This document shows positions 4,999 through 5,574 of a DNA stretch of 5,574 nucleotides, piece after piece. A program made the position numbers and the translations under genes. The DNA is taken from contig JBGTGS010000131.1 of the NCBI GenBank assembly GCA_041746615.1, forward strand, positions 1 through 5,574. The letters run 5' to 3'. The notes under the pieces are model-generated. The model had not been told where the DNA came from and searched no databases. It saw only the letters and a list, made by a program, of their open reading frames with translations. Source of the stretch: CAMAXB01 sp041746615. GTDB taxonomy: Bacteria; Verrucomicrobiota; Verrucomicrobiia; Opitutales; Opitutaceae. Numbering within the stretch: the first letter of the stretch is position 1; each line of letters opens with the position of its first letter.

Positions 4999-5574
4999 TT
5001 ATGCCTCGCGGAGGAGTTCGACTTGGGAAGGGGGCAGGACAAGTTCCTGACCCGCCAGCGTTACGAGTCGGAGGTGGCCTTCCTCCGTGACGCCGATCAA
5101 CCGGCCGGTGAGAATGTCCAGGGAAGGGCGCAGGGTGACAGCCACCTGATCATGGGCCCAGGCTGCGTTGAGGGTCGGGAGTAATTCAGTGAGTTGCCCG
5201 CCAGCGATATGGTCGTGCGCGATGGCGAGATGGTCCAGCAGGGTGCTGGTGATCCGGTCGATGGGCGGCAGGGAAGTGGCGAGATCGGCTAGACGAACGA
5301 CGAGGCCGTTGAGGGTGGGATCGGCGGTGGCGGGTGTATTCGTGCAGTTGAGACCGATGCCGATGACCACGGAGTCGGGGCGGAAACGCTCGACCAGAAT
5401 GCCGGCGAGTTTGGCCGGGCCGACCATGACGTCGTTGGGCCAGCGCAGACGCACATTGCTTATGCCGAGGGCGGCGAGGGCGGCGCGCACGGACCAGCCG
5501 GCGGTGAGGGGCAGGATGCTCCAGAGGCCGGCGGGACCGGGGGTGGGGATCACAGCGGAGAGCCAGAGGCCGCC
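4999..5574 (-). CDS. birA: Biotin-[acetyl-CoA-carboxylase] ligase (5' part missing)
   Basis: The frame is open from the window edge to TAA at 4999-5001, giving 191 residues. It joins biotin to ATP and transfers it to a lysine on biotin carboxyl carrier proteins such as that of acetyl-CoA carboxylase. Visible are GGLWLSAVIP (1-10), matching the end of the substrate-binding block in the catalytic domain, RWPNDV (44-49), KLAGILVE (55-62, containing the conserved lysine that binds biotin and adenylate) and IGIGLN (71-76). A C-terminal SH3-like domain follows, with 'GRLIGVTEEGHLRLVTLAGQ'. The missing upstream part should hold the GRGRxGR biotin/ATP loop and, if present, an N-terminal repressor helix-turn-helix, so whether it also represses biotin genes cannot be judged. 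A GTG at 5553 is not the real start because conserved sequence continues upstream of it. radC follows 56 bp downstream on the same strand. Confidence 0.93.
   Translation of the reverse strand, partial: GGLWLSAVIPTPGPAGLWSILPLTAGWSVRAALAALGISNVRLRWPNDVMVGPAKLAGILVERFRPDSVVIGIGLNCTNTPATADPTLNGLVVRLADLATSLPPIDRITSTLLDHLAIAHDHIAGGQLTELLPTLNAAWAHDQVAVTLRPSLDILTGRLIGVTEEGHLRLVTLAGQELVLPPSQVELLREA

Overview
The window reads as an ordinary GC-rich bacterial chromosome segment carrying housekeeping genes: five protein genes (two cut by the window edges) and one tRNA gene. The complete genes are recognisable along their whole length, and no phage, transposon, CRISPR array or plasmid function is visible. 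The bacterium cannot be named from the sequence alone. High GC, a ClsA-type cardiolipin synthase, a citramalate synthase of the long two-domain type and starts without a well-placed Shine-Dalgarno sequence would suit a Gram-negative lineage such as Verrucomicrobiota (Opitutales), but that is a guess.

Left part, + strand: the effector-binding part of a LysR-type regulator (2-688; its DNA-binding end lies outside the window) is followed after 138 bp by cimA (827-2392), the citramalate synthase that makes the 2-oxobutanoate precursor for isoleucine from pyruvate and acetyl-CoA. The 3' end of the LysR gene holds a dense run of G-tracts. The gap before cimA can fold into several mutually exclusive hairpins, so control of cimA by the regulator, by the leader RNA, or both is possible but unproven.

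Middle: cimA converges with a clsA-like cardiolipin synthase gene (2563-3999, - strand). The 170-bp gap between them contains two inverted repeats, one a very GC-rich hairpin without a T-tract.

Right part: on the - strand the order is birA (biotin protein ligase, cut by the window end), radC (JAMM-motif protein), then cls. A tRNA-Tyr(GTA) gene on the + strand sits between radC and cls, convergent with radC and divergent from cls. A perfect 14-bp inverted repeat between the tRNA and radC looks like a shared bidirectional terminator; its outermost base pair joins the last base of the encoded CCA to the last base of the radC stop codon.

Functionally the genes are only loosely related (branched-chain amino acid synthesis, membrane lipid synthesis, tyrosine decoding, biotinylation of carboxylases, and RadC of uncertain role). 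I found no convincing undescribed system. The points worth a second look are small-scale: the very compact bidirectional terminator, the G-quadruplex-like run, the hairpin-rich cimA leader, the T-less palindrome downstream of cimA, and the missing Shine-Dalgarno sequences.
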